DNA of 64,000 nucleotides from Zeugodacus cucurbitae (Eukaryota; Arthropoda; Insecta; Diptera; Tephritidae): NCBI RefSeq assembly GCF_028554725.1, contig NC_071671.1:9978001-10042000 (forward strand). Reading direction: 5' to 3'. The translations under genes and the position numbers were made by a program. This document shows positions 46,032 through 56,420 of the stretch, piece after piece. Within the stretch, counting starts at the first letter, position 1; the number at the start of each line of letters is the position of its first letter. The notes beneath the pieces were generated by a model. That model searched no databases and had not been told where the DNA came from. It was given only the letters and a program-made list of their open reading frames with translations.

Positions 46032-49000
46032 TTATACATAATGTCCAAAAACAAATGGTTTTGTGAGGTTAGTAGTCATGCACGGAACTTGTTTTGAACT
46101 GTTAAAGAAAAAAAACGAAAGTTAGTTTATTTTTACTCAAAAAATTAAGAATATAAAAATTCTGGCTTCAGTTTAATAGGCAATCTACATTATTAATGTT
46201 ATTGTTTGAAATATGATATTAACAGATGGGGATCCCACACAAAAACAAAAATGGATTTCAGACCGCTTTGAACTTTTACAACAAATAAACAACTAATTGG
46301 AGGAAAACTCAAGACAAACATTCAGAAAGGTTGTAAATGTCTTAATTTTGACATTTACACAATTCACAGGTGACTTGTTGTATATTACAAATTAAAGTGA
46401 AGCTCCCACAAAAATCGTAACTTGAATGTCGCAAATTCACGACGATAAAAGATTACTTACCTAGTTTTAGTCTTCACAGTTTCTATGGCGTTCTTCATGA
46501 GCTGTTCTATATCTGTATTATCTCCTTTAAGCTTTACTTCATCGCATAAGGCTTGGACGAATGGGCTGCCAGTTTCACCGCGGTATGAGACATAACCTTA
46601 AAAAAATATTTAATATGGATATATAAATTGATTTGTTGATTCGCAATTTCAGTTATGACTGTGATACCTTCAAAAGTACTGTAGCATTTTAGTATTTCAG
46701 TGGGTGGTCCCCGTGTCGTATACGCATCCGTTTTGTATTCACCTGGTACTAGGTCGCCTTTACAGGCTTGTATAATGAATATTTTCGGTTTATCCTTCAA
46801 AGTTGGTATATCTAGTATTGGATAAAGTATGACTTCGTTCATATTGTATACTCCATCGGTGGCCGCAATCAAATCATTTGCACTTCCATGGCTTAGTATA
46901 ACAATTACTAGGCAAGAATATTTGCTGAAATTCTTAGTTGTCACTAGAAATGAATGAAAAAAAATTTACAATGTTATTATGATTCTCACTGAAAATTATT
47001 GAAAGTACCAGTTTCTGCTTATGAAGCCATTTTATCGACATAGACCCATAAAATATTTCGAAGTAAATTTTTTAAAAATTATTTAGATATTCATATGTAC
47101 CTATAGGGGTGTAATGCAGGTCGCCTCCGTGTGGTGCACCCTGGGTAACGCTAAATGACCTGCGGCCTTCATGGCCTTAACAAACCCCCCTTGATTAACT
47201 ACCTTAGGCACGAATTCGGACAACGAGTAGGAACACCTAGTATGAATTGGTTAAACCCTGGGCTGGTGGGTGCGGCATTCTGTCACCTGAGTATGATGTG
47301 GTGACACACATCAGAAATGGCTGACGGGCTAATGTCGTGACCGTGACCCGTGACCATTCAGTTGGTGTGGTAGGTGTTGGTTGAGAAGACTCTCTCTTTA
47401 CGCTGGTCGGCTTTGAATGCATAGCCTCATAAGGAAGTGCGTCAACCCTCGCTTTGGTCTCGTTTACGAGATAACATTGGGGCCATCAAAGGCGACTACC
47501 TCTCGGAGAGTGGATACCGGCTCTGAGTGGGAACCCATTTAACATGAACACTAAATCTAACAACAAAAACAATAAAACGAACGAGAACAAACACGACAGC
47601 AGTACAATGGAAGGTGAAAGGAAGTCGGAACCGACACCTGGATCCATCCCGGTCTCGGGTCGGAGCTTGGCACCTGGGGTGACGAAATCGTCCCCTTCTG
47701 TTCGTTTCGTTCCGGCAATTTCAATCAAGATGTCCTGGATAAAATAAAATCGTTGATCGCTGCAAATTGTCGAATAATAACCTAAGAGATTGCTAAAATA
47801 ATAAATTTGTCTGACGCGACCGTCTAGGTAACGGTCGTCTAGGATTGATTTCGCGCATTGTTACTGCCGAAGTATGTTGTAAATCGCAAGAAATCATGGT
47901 CTTAAAGGGATGAACCAGCTCAAACCATTTCGAAGGTCGATAGTCACCTAAATAAATGGTTATGTGGTCTGTTTGGTGAGATTTCAAAGGGATAGTTTAT
48001 GCGCTGGTGGAAGCCGAGGAAGAGGTAGACCTCCATTCCGATGGAAGGACCAGGTGGAGAGGGACTTGGCATCGCTTGGTATAACCATTTGGCGCCAAAC
48101 TGCCAGAAGGAGAGTCGCGTGGCGCGCTGTTGTGGACTCCTCTATAACCGCGTAAGCGGTGTCTACGCCAGCCAAGAAGAAGAAGTTTATTTTTAACTTT
48201 AGCTTGACAATACCAAGATTAATTCTGTATTGTATTGTGATGGCTGGACAAATTGAATGATGTACTCAAACAGAAGCGGACAGAATTGATCAATATAAAA
48301 GGTGTAGTGTTCCACCAGAATAATGCGAGACCTCATACAAGATTGATGACTCGACAAAAGCTTTTGCAGCTTAAATGGAATGTCATACCACACCCACCAT
48401 AATCTCCAGACTTCGCACGTTCGAACCATTACTTGTTCGGGTCTCAACAAATTTTTTCTTTCTTCACCTCAAATCAGGAAATTTGCTAAGTTTTACCATC
48501 TAGTCGGTAGTAGATCCACGCTTCCAATGGAAAACAAGCTGTTTATATATAATCAAGTACTAAAGCCAATTTGGGACTATGGAGCTCAACTATGGGGTTG
48601 TATTAGAGTCAGTGAAGTCAGTTGTGCTCCACAAAGAATTTAAATTAATTATATCTTTAAAGTTTTTGCAATTACTCACATTTCTTAATAGTATCCTTAA
48701 TATTATTCACAGTGGGATTCTTTTTAGTGTTCACATTCAATTTGTACTTCTCCAACGTTTCTTTTAGAAGTTTCGCGTCATAATCGCTGCCATCACGCTT
48801 GCCAAATCTCTCTTTATCCTGAAAGTCCACAGTATTGAAAATCACAGCGTAACCTGGATTTAGATTAGACTTGATTTTGACCTCACTTGCACTTAGTGAC
48901 TTTTGAGGCTGAAACAGAGTTGGTATCGGTGGTTTGCTCGGTAGTATAGAGCTGCTGCTTTGCTGCAAAGTCTTTGTTGTTGGCGGGATTGTAGTGATCA

Positions 49001-50063
49001 AACCCGTTGAGAGATATGTTGAACTGGCTGAGTTTGTGGGTTTCGTACTTGAGAAGTAACCAACCGCATCTTGTGATCTATATTGCCTGTTGGCATATGG
49101 TGAAACATAACCGGTGGCTGTGTTGGACAATGGTGTGATTGTTGTCGTTGGTTTTGCATTATAAAATGATGTTTTCTTGCTTGTAATATTATTGTCACTA
49201 GAGCTCGAACCTAATTTTGGGAGAGTCGTTTTACTTCCGCTACCATTTTGACTGCAACTATAACTGCTTAGCAGAGGAGAGACGCCTATTGTTGTTGTAG
49301 CGCGTATTGGTTTATTCAATAGTGATGAGCTAGTTATAGACGTTGAAGTGGTAGGTGTTGTTGTTGGTTTTACATTAAAAAATGCTGCTCTCTTGCTGGC
49401 AATACTATTGTCACTAGAGCTCGTACCTAATTTTGAGGCCGTAATCTTACTTCCGCTAGAGATGCTTGTTGTATTGCGAATTGGTTTATTTAATAGTGAG
49501 GAGGTAGTTACTGGCGTAGAGGTGGTAAGTGGTGGCAGAGCCCTAAGCATTGACTTTGGGTCATAGTTGTCGGCATGTACAACTAACGTTGATGATGGCT
49601 TACTATTAGTGATGCCTTTCCATGACGACCCCGACCCCATCGTCGTTGTTGTCGGCTGTGGAAATGTCGGTTTTTGATGTTGTACAAATGAGGTTTGCGT
49701 GCGGCCATTTGTTTGCGTAACTGTAGTCTCCTGTTTGGTCCACTGCGATGAGGGTTTGGTAAAATTTGTAAAGGAACCAGACGTCATTAACAATTCCTCC
49801 AATTCTTCTTTTGTGGGCGTGCGACGTATTAAAGTCTCAGTGATGCGAGCGGTCTTTTGATTCGTCACCGTTTGCCTTACCGTTTGATGAGTCACTTTGC
49901 CTCTTTCATTGTCGAAAATTGTTGCACTTTTTTCGGTCGTATTTGTTGTCTCCGAATGCGCAGTGGCGGTACGCACTTTCAAGCGTGGATCCTGACGCAC
50001 CAGTGCATTGTTATTTGCTTCTTTGGAATTGTTTTTTTCGTTTTTTGCACTCTTTTTAAACAT
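46032..50063 (-). CDS. Strica: Strica/Dream-like caspase with Ser/Thr-rich prodomain, 4 exons, 620 aa
   Basis: A cysteine protease cleaving after Asp in apoptosis. Drosophila Strica is an initiator-type caspase without CARD or DED but with a long Ser/Thr-rich prodomain. Exons (minus): 50063-48680, 46943-46668, 46596-46461, 46098-46032, GT-AG at each junction and one frame. Residues 1-390 are Ser/Thr/Pro/Lys-rich, with a duplicated module (SSLLNKPIR, then KLG(T/S)SSSDN, then F(F/Y)N(V/A)KPTTT). The p20 part starts near GYAVIFNTVDFQ. Catalytic His480 is in VILSHGS and Cys522 in FIIQACKGD, 42 residues apart as in other caspases. The p10 part has GYVSYRGETGSPFVQALC, and the end KQVPCMTTNLTKPFVFGHYV is typical. 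At 620 residues it is longer than the Drosophila protein as I recall it (just over 500), mainly in the prodomain. Intron 1 is full of transposon fragments. Orthology to Strica rests on the prodomain type. Confidence 0.88.
47100..47750 (+). mobile_element. Probable 5' fragment of a jockey-like retrotransposon, in caspase intron 1
   Basis: Unlike its surroundings this stretch is GC-rich and non-repetitive. It ends in a small ORF (47544-47747) starting MNTKSNNKNNKTNENK, an Asn/Lys-rich leader like the start of some retrotransposon gag-like ORF1 proteins. It breaks off abruptly at about 47750. A jockey-type reverse transcriptase fragment lies 700 bp further on in the same orientation. Assignment is by composition and context. 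Confidence 0.45.
47999..48183 (+). mobile_element. RTE-like retrotransposon 3' end, in caspase intron 1
   Basis: Encodes AGGSRGRGRPPFRWKDQVER, close to the end of the 996-residue ORF. It then runs through the CGGTGTCTACGCCAGCC 3' terminus into a short GAAGAAGAA tail. Severely 5'-truncated, as is usual for target-primed insertion. Confidence 0.8.
48210..48450 (+). pseudogene. Mariner transposase C-terminal fragment, in caspase intron 1
   Basis: Conceptual reading GVVFHQNNARPHTRLMTRQK then WNVIPHPP, stop, SPDFARSNHYLF. This is the well-known mariner block around the second and third catalytic acids (the third in the Ser-Pro-Asp segment). In-frame stop and loss of both ends show that it is inactive. 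Confidence 0.75.
48470..48645 (+). mobile_element. Jockey-type reverse transcriptase fragment, in caspase intron 1
   Basis: The reading LVGSRSTLPMENKLFIYNQV then LKPIWDYGAQLWGCI matches the post-catalytic part of jockey-clade reverse transcriptases (usually LIGRxSKLSLxNKLLLYKxx, KPIWTYGIQLWG). Only about 60 residues remain. Confidence 0.7.
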
Positions 50064-50410
50064 TTTTCACAGCTGTTGCAAAGGAATGACTTCAATTCAC
50101 TAACTAACTATTTATACACAACACAAAAGTACTGAAAGATAAGAAAAGATAAGAGCTCATGTTATCTATAAGCATAAAAGAAGCGTATTCGGTGTATTGA
50201 TACACTACATTTCGATAGCAATACAATATTAGAAAAATGTTCTGTTTTGTTTAGCATTTTTTATCAAGAAAAAAATAAGGTATCACCTAACCTCATTATA
50301 AGTTATGTTATAAAGGTCAAAATTGGTGTAAATTTCAAAATTTTTCAAAGAAATGATTAATGATTTTATAAAATGTATTTAAATATCAAGTTATTATAAA
50401 ATTCTATATA
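50064..50410. promoter_or_regulatory. 5' flank of the caspase gene
   Basis: AT-rich 347 bp between the caspase start codon and a MITE. A CAGCTGTT at 50070-50077 sits just before the ATG. No TATA box was placed. Nothing else seen. Confidence 0.3.
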
Positions 50411-50497
50411 CAGTTGAACTTCCATAACTCGAACTTCTAAAAGTTCTAAGTTTTGTTGTGGATCAATCACATGAATAGAACTAGCGAAGTTCAACTG
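50411..50497. mobile_element. Tc1/pogo-like MITE, copy 4 (87 bp, shortest)
   Basis: CAGTTGAACTTCCATAACTC at the left and GCGAAGTTCAACTG at the right, with TA immediately outside both ends (50409-50410 and 50498-50499). It is little more than the two ends joined, compared with 553 bp for copy 2. Confidence 0.85.
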
Positions 50498-50499
50498 TA

Positions 50500-50827
50500 C
50501 ATACAATTGCTTCCGCCGTTTTCCAATATATGTCTCTAGGGTCAATCACTGGTCGATTAAATCGATTTTTTATATCGGTCTTGGACATTTGTGTCAACAT
50601 AAACCCAACAAAATATTTGTAGAGATCTGTTTGCATCCCAAACATATTCTCAACTGAAAATGTCACTTTTTGAGCCGAATTCTTGACATTTGCGGGAAAT
50701 TTTGTTTTTCTTTTTTTAATTCCAAGAAAAGTGCAGCTGAGGCTCATCGACATTTGTAACCGTTTTTATACAAAAAATAACTTAAATTTACAAAAAAAAA
50801 AAAACGGCGGAAGGAAAGTTGTAGACC
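50500..50827 (+). mobile_element. Short TIR element, CCGCCG-end family, copy 2
   Basis: Left TTGCTTCCGCCGTTTTCC at 50510, right AAAACGGCGGAAGG then AAAGTTGTAGACC ending at 50827. The interior matches 2106-2623 in reverse, with a single copy of the 170-bp unit. Its left tip is eroded where it meets the neighbouring MITE. Confidence 0.75.
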
Positions 50828-51400
50828 TAATATATTTGAAAATTTGTTCATTTTAAGTATAGGCTAAATAAAGGGTGCTTTTTTTAGACATGTGATTTTA
50901 AAGAACACAAACAAACGAATATAATTTAATGTTTTAGCCAAGAATTAAGTTTATTATAAAGATAAGGGCTTGCCATTATGTTTTAAAAATAACTTCGGTC
51001 GCGGCTGACTCGAATTCCAACCCAGAAAGCCAAAATTTCGTCTATTTTTTGCCGTAATTGGCACCCTATATTAACAACACATATTGAAATTATGAAATTG
51101 AAAATCAAACCAAACTGAGTATAAATCAAGTAACAGCTGTCAAAAAGACCAACTACGAAAAAGGCTTTGCTTCATTGAAAACCACACGTCTAAAAAAATA
51201 TATCCGTTAGTATCTTATTAATTCTTTAACGCTATGGTCTCTTCCTTATATATATATTGCTAACACATTATCACTTTTGTTATACTTTTGAAATGAATTA
51301 GTCATCAATTTCATGAAAATGTGTTCAATTATTTTTTTTTTTTTCAAATAAGAACTAGTGAACCGTTAAGAACAAACTGTTAAAGTACAAATATCTATTT
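50828..51400. other. Intergenic, no feature seen
   Basis: AT-rich DNA with no supported ORF or recognisable repeat end. Confidence 0.4.
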
Positions 51401-52728
51401 GCTCTTAAAATTATTCGAATAACCCGAAACCCGATTATTCGAATATCCAGTTTGTAACCGTTCGGATGAATATTAACCGATTAATACTATTAAGGGGCAC
51501 ACCAAGTGTGAAATTTCAAAAAAAAAAAAAAATGTTTCGGTAGATTACACCTTTAAAAATAACATATTAAAATTTCAAATCGATATTTCAAATAGTTTTT
51601 GCGTTATAGCAATTTAAAGAGCAGCCGCTCGTCAGCTAGAGAGTCTCATTAGCTACGAGACGTACCTGAGGTATTGTTCAGAGTCTACTGTCCCTTCCAG
51701 CCCCTATAACACGATTCCGGTTTCTATTGTTGGCTCTCAGGTATACTAAAATATATCATTATAATAATTTCTAGAAATTTTTCACTATCCACTTATAACA
51801 GTGAAAACGATAATTTTATCTTTAAACGCGTTTTTCTCGAAACAGCATTTTCAGAATTTGCTGCAGTGATTACTCAAAAACAAATGATCCGATCACTATC
51901 GAATTTGTTTTACATGTTTTATATATATATAGTTCTCCGTGCAATGACCTATCGATTTTTGATCTGATCAAAAAATTTTGGGTAAAATTCAAGAATTTTT
52001 TTTAAAACGGATATTGTCAATTTTATCGTAGGTCATTGTAAAGACAATATTATCTAGTTTAACGAGATTTTTTTTTTTTAGATTTCATCCACGGAGAAGG
52101 CCGGAATCACTGCAGCAGTGAAGGACCTTTTTTTCGCGCCGTTGGAGATCGACTATAACTTAAAAAATATTTAATTTTTTTCTTTAAACATGTATAAATA
52201 TATTCTTAAAATTTTTTTAAATTTTATTAATTGAAATAATTGATAAAGTATTTTTTTTTTAATAAAAAATTCCCAATCCCATCACCTTTTTTTAGGCCAT
52301 TACACAAGGTCCCTTAATAGTCGTAACATTGCGACTATTCGAATAGTCGATCTACTACGATTATTTGAATAATAGTTCTGCTGCAACTATTCGAATTGTT
52401 GCTCTGCTGCGAGCATTTGAATACATAAATGAAAATTGTTTGAAATCCAAGCAGCCTTTGATTATTGTTTGTTTTTTATTTGTGAAAATGTCAATTATGC
52501 TTGGGAGCTTCACTTTTTTCAATAAAAATAGAAATTTAATGAACTTTCCCTAACCGAATAGTCGACGATAGAACGAACTGTTAAGCGGATAATCGAACAT
52601 AAGCGGTTAATCGAAAAGACGACAACTTACGACTATCCGGATACTGTGAACCGAAAATTATTATTTGAATAATGCCCTATCCGGTTAATCTAACACCGAT
52701 TTCCGATTAGTCGAATACCAAGAGCTCT
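51401..52728 (-). mobile_element. hAT-like inverted-repeat element rich in ATTCGAAT motifs, copy 1, with nested insertion
   Basis: Left end GCTCTTAAAATTATTCGAAT, right end TAGTCGAATACCAAGAGCTC. The body is made of many short TATTCGAATA-type palindromes (CGACTATTCGAATAG and variants) and would fold extensively. A related element lies at 56421-56892 in the opposite orientation. Removing the 820-bp insertion at 51494-52313 leaves about 500 bp, close to the 472 bp of that copy. Confidence 0.65.
51494..52313. mobile_element. TTAA-flanked element nested in the hAT-like element
   Basis: TTAA at 51490-51493 and 52314-52317. Tips GGGGCACACCAAGTG on the left and CACAAGGTCCC on the right are weakly inverted (GGG...C...TTG). 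No ORF. The shorter relative at 56421-56892 lacks this segment, which supports it being an insertion. The tips do not match those of the TTAA element at 1979-3158 closely. Confidence 0.55.
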
Positions 52729-54117
52729 AATTTCTATGTACTTATACATCGATTGGTCACTTCTCTGCTCGCTATCTTTGGGCGCTGATCGCCTGTCAAA
52801 AATTTTACATGTGAAAGCAACAACAAAGATATCTAGTTGAATTCGTGCTGGAGAGTATGCGAATACCTCATTAAAATTTCAATAGTCGCTTGCTGAGTGC
52901 TACCAAGTTTTGTTTTACTCATTTTAGAACCATTTTACTATTGTGAACGGCTCAAAGGACAAAATAATGTCAAAATAATAAAAATTGTTATACACAAATT
53001 TGAAATTGAAAAGGGCAGTCGAAGATAAATCGTTAGTATTTTTGTATTGAATTTATTGAATAAAAAACTTTAATAAAAATTAAATTTGTTGCAGAAAACG
53101 TTAGAGATAGAAGATGGTTGAAGAGTTCAATGCGACCAAGTATATACAATTCGATTTCAGTGCTGCCAGTTTGTATGAAAATTTGGAAAGTTTGTTCGAT
53201 TGGCTTGTCTATAGCAGTTAGCCAATCGATGACAGCTATTTATATTTGCGTATCTTACTATTGGTATTTACATGTAAAAGCAACAACAAAGTTAGCCAGT
53301 TGTGGATTGTTATAACAATTCTATTGTGAATGGTTGAAAATGCTGTCAACAATAAAAGTTTGCATGATTTCTTACTCTTCAGCGTCAACGCTTGGCGAAA
53401 CAGCTGTTATTTACCGTATATGTATTTTTAATTGTTACTTATTTACTCGTTTGTGTAGATATGTACAGTTTCTGCTTATTTGTTTATCTGAGTCTCTAAA
53501 ATGTTTAGAAAGAGCGACGCGGAAAGGGCAAAGGCAAGTGCTCCGAGTTGCTTGTGCTCGGGCAACACACTTTGTGTTCATTTTCATAACAAAATTTGAA
53601 AATATTACATATATGAGAGAAAAAAGTTTGTCCAGTTGAACGGAATAGCTAACACCAAGGATAAGTTACCGTTAATAAACAAGAAAAAAGTACGGAAAAC
53701 CGTATGAACATAGACTTATTTTTGCTTTTGTAAGTTGACCGTAATTTCCAGTGAGCATTTCCGTTTTATTCGCATAAGCAAGTACGCGCACACTCTAACT
53801 GATTAACTGTTTTTTTACATACTTATACTTACATATTCACATAAATAATAATTCACGTGTTTTTAAATTTGTGGATTGTATTTATCTTAGACTATATCAC
53901 CTTTATATCTAGTAATTTTGTGAACTTCAACGTGTTGTTCCTCTCTACTGACTGCGGCGATTTTTATAAAAAGAAAATTCTAAAGCCGTTTGCGCTTTTA
54001 TTAATCAGCTCTTGTTTATGGATATTTATTAGTCACCGATCAGCTGAGTATTTACAGTGAAATGCTTTGCTTGAAGTGAGTGAGAGAGTTGCTGCTATAA
54101 GAGTAAATTTTTTAAAG
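52729..54117. other. Intergenic with a dispersed TTTACATGTGAAAGC repeat
   Basis: Two related blocks at about 52795-52980 and 53150-53345 share TTTACATGT(G/A)AAAGCAACAAC and a CTATTGTGAA tail. A third is at 55360-55515. No coding gene is supported; the open frames at 53118-53315 and 53334-53639 show no protein-like composition. Confidence 0.45.
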
Positions 54118-55170
54118 AAGTAAGGAAGAGCTAAGTTCGGGTGCAACCGAAAATGTTATACTCATTACTTATTTATTTATATATTTATTTTATATTCGAC
54201 ATAAAGTCCACTGGAGTAGCGAAAATCATTATACAATATATTTATATTATAAGAGTGCTGGTATAATTCCTGGACCGATCTCAACCATTTGTACCTCCAT
54301 GTTACATTATATCCACGACAATACGCTCACTTAATTTTATTAAAAAATCTCAAACATTAACTGACATAGACGGCATAACCCAGCGGAAGTTTTTTAATAC
54401 AGGTCTACAACAACCGTTTTCCAATAAATGTCTCTAGTGTCCAGTAATGGTCGATTAAATCGATTAAATCGTTTTGTATCGATCTTGGACATTTGTGTCA
54501 ACATTAACCAACAAAATATATGTAGAGATCTGTTTGCATCCCAAACTTATTCTCAACTGAAGAAATGTCACTTTTTGAGCCAAATTCTCGACATTTGCAC
54601 GGAATACGCATGCTGCCAGAAAGATGGTCAAATGTAGTAGCTAGCGACGGCCAATATTTTGAATAGCATTTTTGTAACCGTTTTTATACAAAAAAAGCCT
54701 TAAATTACCAAAAAAAAAAAAAACAAACGGCGGAAGCAACGACCTATATGGGAACTAGGGTAGTTAATGATTTAAAGGTAATTTCAATAAATTATGCAAG
54801 AATTTTACCGATATTTTTGTTAAAAAGGTGCATGTGGCTAATTTGTTGAGGTGCTCATGTTCAGTATCTCTGGCCTTGTTCCAATTTAGACATGTTTTAG
54901 ATGAGCATTGCCACACTTCCAATGCATTATTAGTGCAGAGTATTATTCCGATAGCTTTTTGGATTCGTGATTTATATATTGTAAAGTGAACGATGGTTAT
55001 AGACGAATTAGGCGTGGTTGTCAAATATATTAGGATATTACTCTAAAATCTACTCGTCACCCTAATCACTTTGGTATATAAAATTTTCTCGTTTAGTTGT
55101 ATATGTTACAACATGTTATGTGAACAAAACTATTATACTCTGTGCAACATGTTGCGAGTGTATACAAAAT
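54118..55170 (-). mobile_element. HINE-like element, copy F, split by a nested TIR element
   Basis: Starts with GTAAGGAAGAGCTAAGTTCG (inverted 3' end) and ends with CATGTTATGTGAACAAAACTATTATACTC in inverted form around 55110-55150. Bases 54402-54745 are a foreign TIR element. The flanking halves read on from each other in the family consensus. Confidence 0.7.
54402..54745 (+). mobile_element. Short TIR element, CCGCCG-end family, copy 3 (nested in HINE-like copy F)
   Basis: Left GGTCTACAACAACCGTTTTCC, right AAACGGCGGAAGC then AACGACC. The interior is the same as copy 2. The left tip is shortened, having lost GCTTCCG. Confidence 0.75.
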
Positions 55171-55518
55171 AGCGCTCAATGATTACGAGAGCGAAGAAAT
55201 GGTGAATCAATGACGATCAGAATTCTCTGAATTCCAAATGAGCACAACATTAAACTAAAAACGTAGTAAAACGAGAAAGTGCAAACTGAATTACCACAGC
55301 AATGAGCGACCTATTGCATTTGGCTTGTTTGATGAAATTCGATTGTGCGCTGCTCGTTTATCAATAAAATTTACATGTGAAAGCAACAACAATGTTATCT
55401 AGTTGAATTCGCACAAGAGAAAACGCCGATTCCTCACATACAATTCTATCGCCGCTTGCGTTAGTGCTACCAAATTTTGTTTTCCACATTTAGACTATTC
55501 ACAATGGTAACCAGTAAG
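55171..55518. repeat. Dispersed TTTACATGTGAAAGC repeat, third copy
   Basis: Bases 55360-55515 match 52795-52980: TTTACATGTGAAAGCAACAA, TATCTAGTTGAATTCG and GTGCTACCAA(A/G)TTTTGTTTT in the same order. Bounds and class are unknown. It abuts a HINE-like copy. Confidence 0.5.
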
Positions 55519-56395
55519 GAAAAGCTAAGTTCGGGTGCAACCGAACATTTTATACTCTCACAACTTGATACCGTTTTATTAAAATAACACACAATTTGAC
55601 CCATATATTCGGCCAAAACATATCCTCACTTAATTTGGATATTTACATATTTACCGATTTATAAGGTATTAGGCTCATTTTTTTGAAAAACATATAATTA
55701 GGTATATGAGAGCCAATTTTAACCATTTTTGATACAGGACATGCTATTAGAGAAAAATAATTAAATTTAAATATCTCAGGTAAAATTATCCTTAGGCACT
55801 GAGTTCTTCATGTTCGTTGAAAATTTATAGTCCGATCACGACAATTTTTCCACAAGTGATGCCACACCTACACAAATACAGTATTTTTTAAAAGTTTTAT
55901 TCCGCTATCATCATTGGTGCCTAATGTATATATTATAAAGCGAACGAATGAGATGGAATTCAAAATTGAGTTAAAAGGAAAGTAATCGTGGTTGTGAACC
56001 GATTTCGCCCATTTTTTGTCCGTGTTATCAGTGTGTCAAGAAAATATTATATACCGAATTTCATTGAAATTTGTCGAGTAGTTTCTGAGATATGGGTTTT
56101 GGCCCATAAGTGGGCGACACCACTCCCATTTTCCATTTTTTTAATGGAAAAATTTTAAAAAATTTAGTGTTTCTAATATTGTGCGTTAGTGAGTTGGTTT
56201 GCGAGATATACACATACAAAAAACCTATTTGGGGACGGGGCCACGCCCAGTGAAAAAAAATACATCCAAATATGCCACAACGGACCCATGGGGTTATGCA
56301 CGAATATAGACCGTATGATTGGTATTCCAGTTATATATCTTTCATTCAAGTAATACGGCAAGTAATGCCCAAAGTCCATTTATAGTCAATTTCAA
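55519..56395 (-). mobile_element. HINE-like element, copy G (5'-truncated)
   Basis: Begins GTAAGGAAAAGCTAAGTTCG, then CAACCGAACATTTTATACTC. It continues through the family's middle region (GTCGAGTAGTTTCTGAGATA) and fades near 56395 without the other terminus. Confidence 0.75.
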
Positions 56396-56420
56396 ATAAT
56401 TAAAATTTCATGTAGGTATT

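Noticed and set aside
46534..46660. Read-through end of caspase exon 2 (ITVITEIANQ...)
   Set aside because: Not caspase-like. Splicing at 46668 to 46596 gives EGYVSYRGETGSPF, the expected p10 sequence.
53118..53639. Two ORFs of 65 and 101 residues
   Set aside because: No domain, no coding bias, overlap a dispersed repeat.
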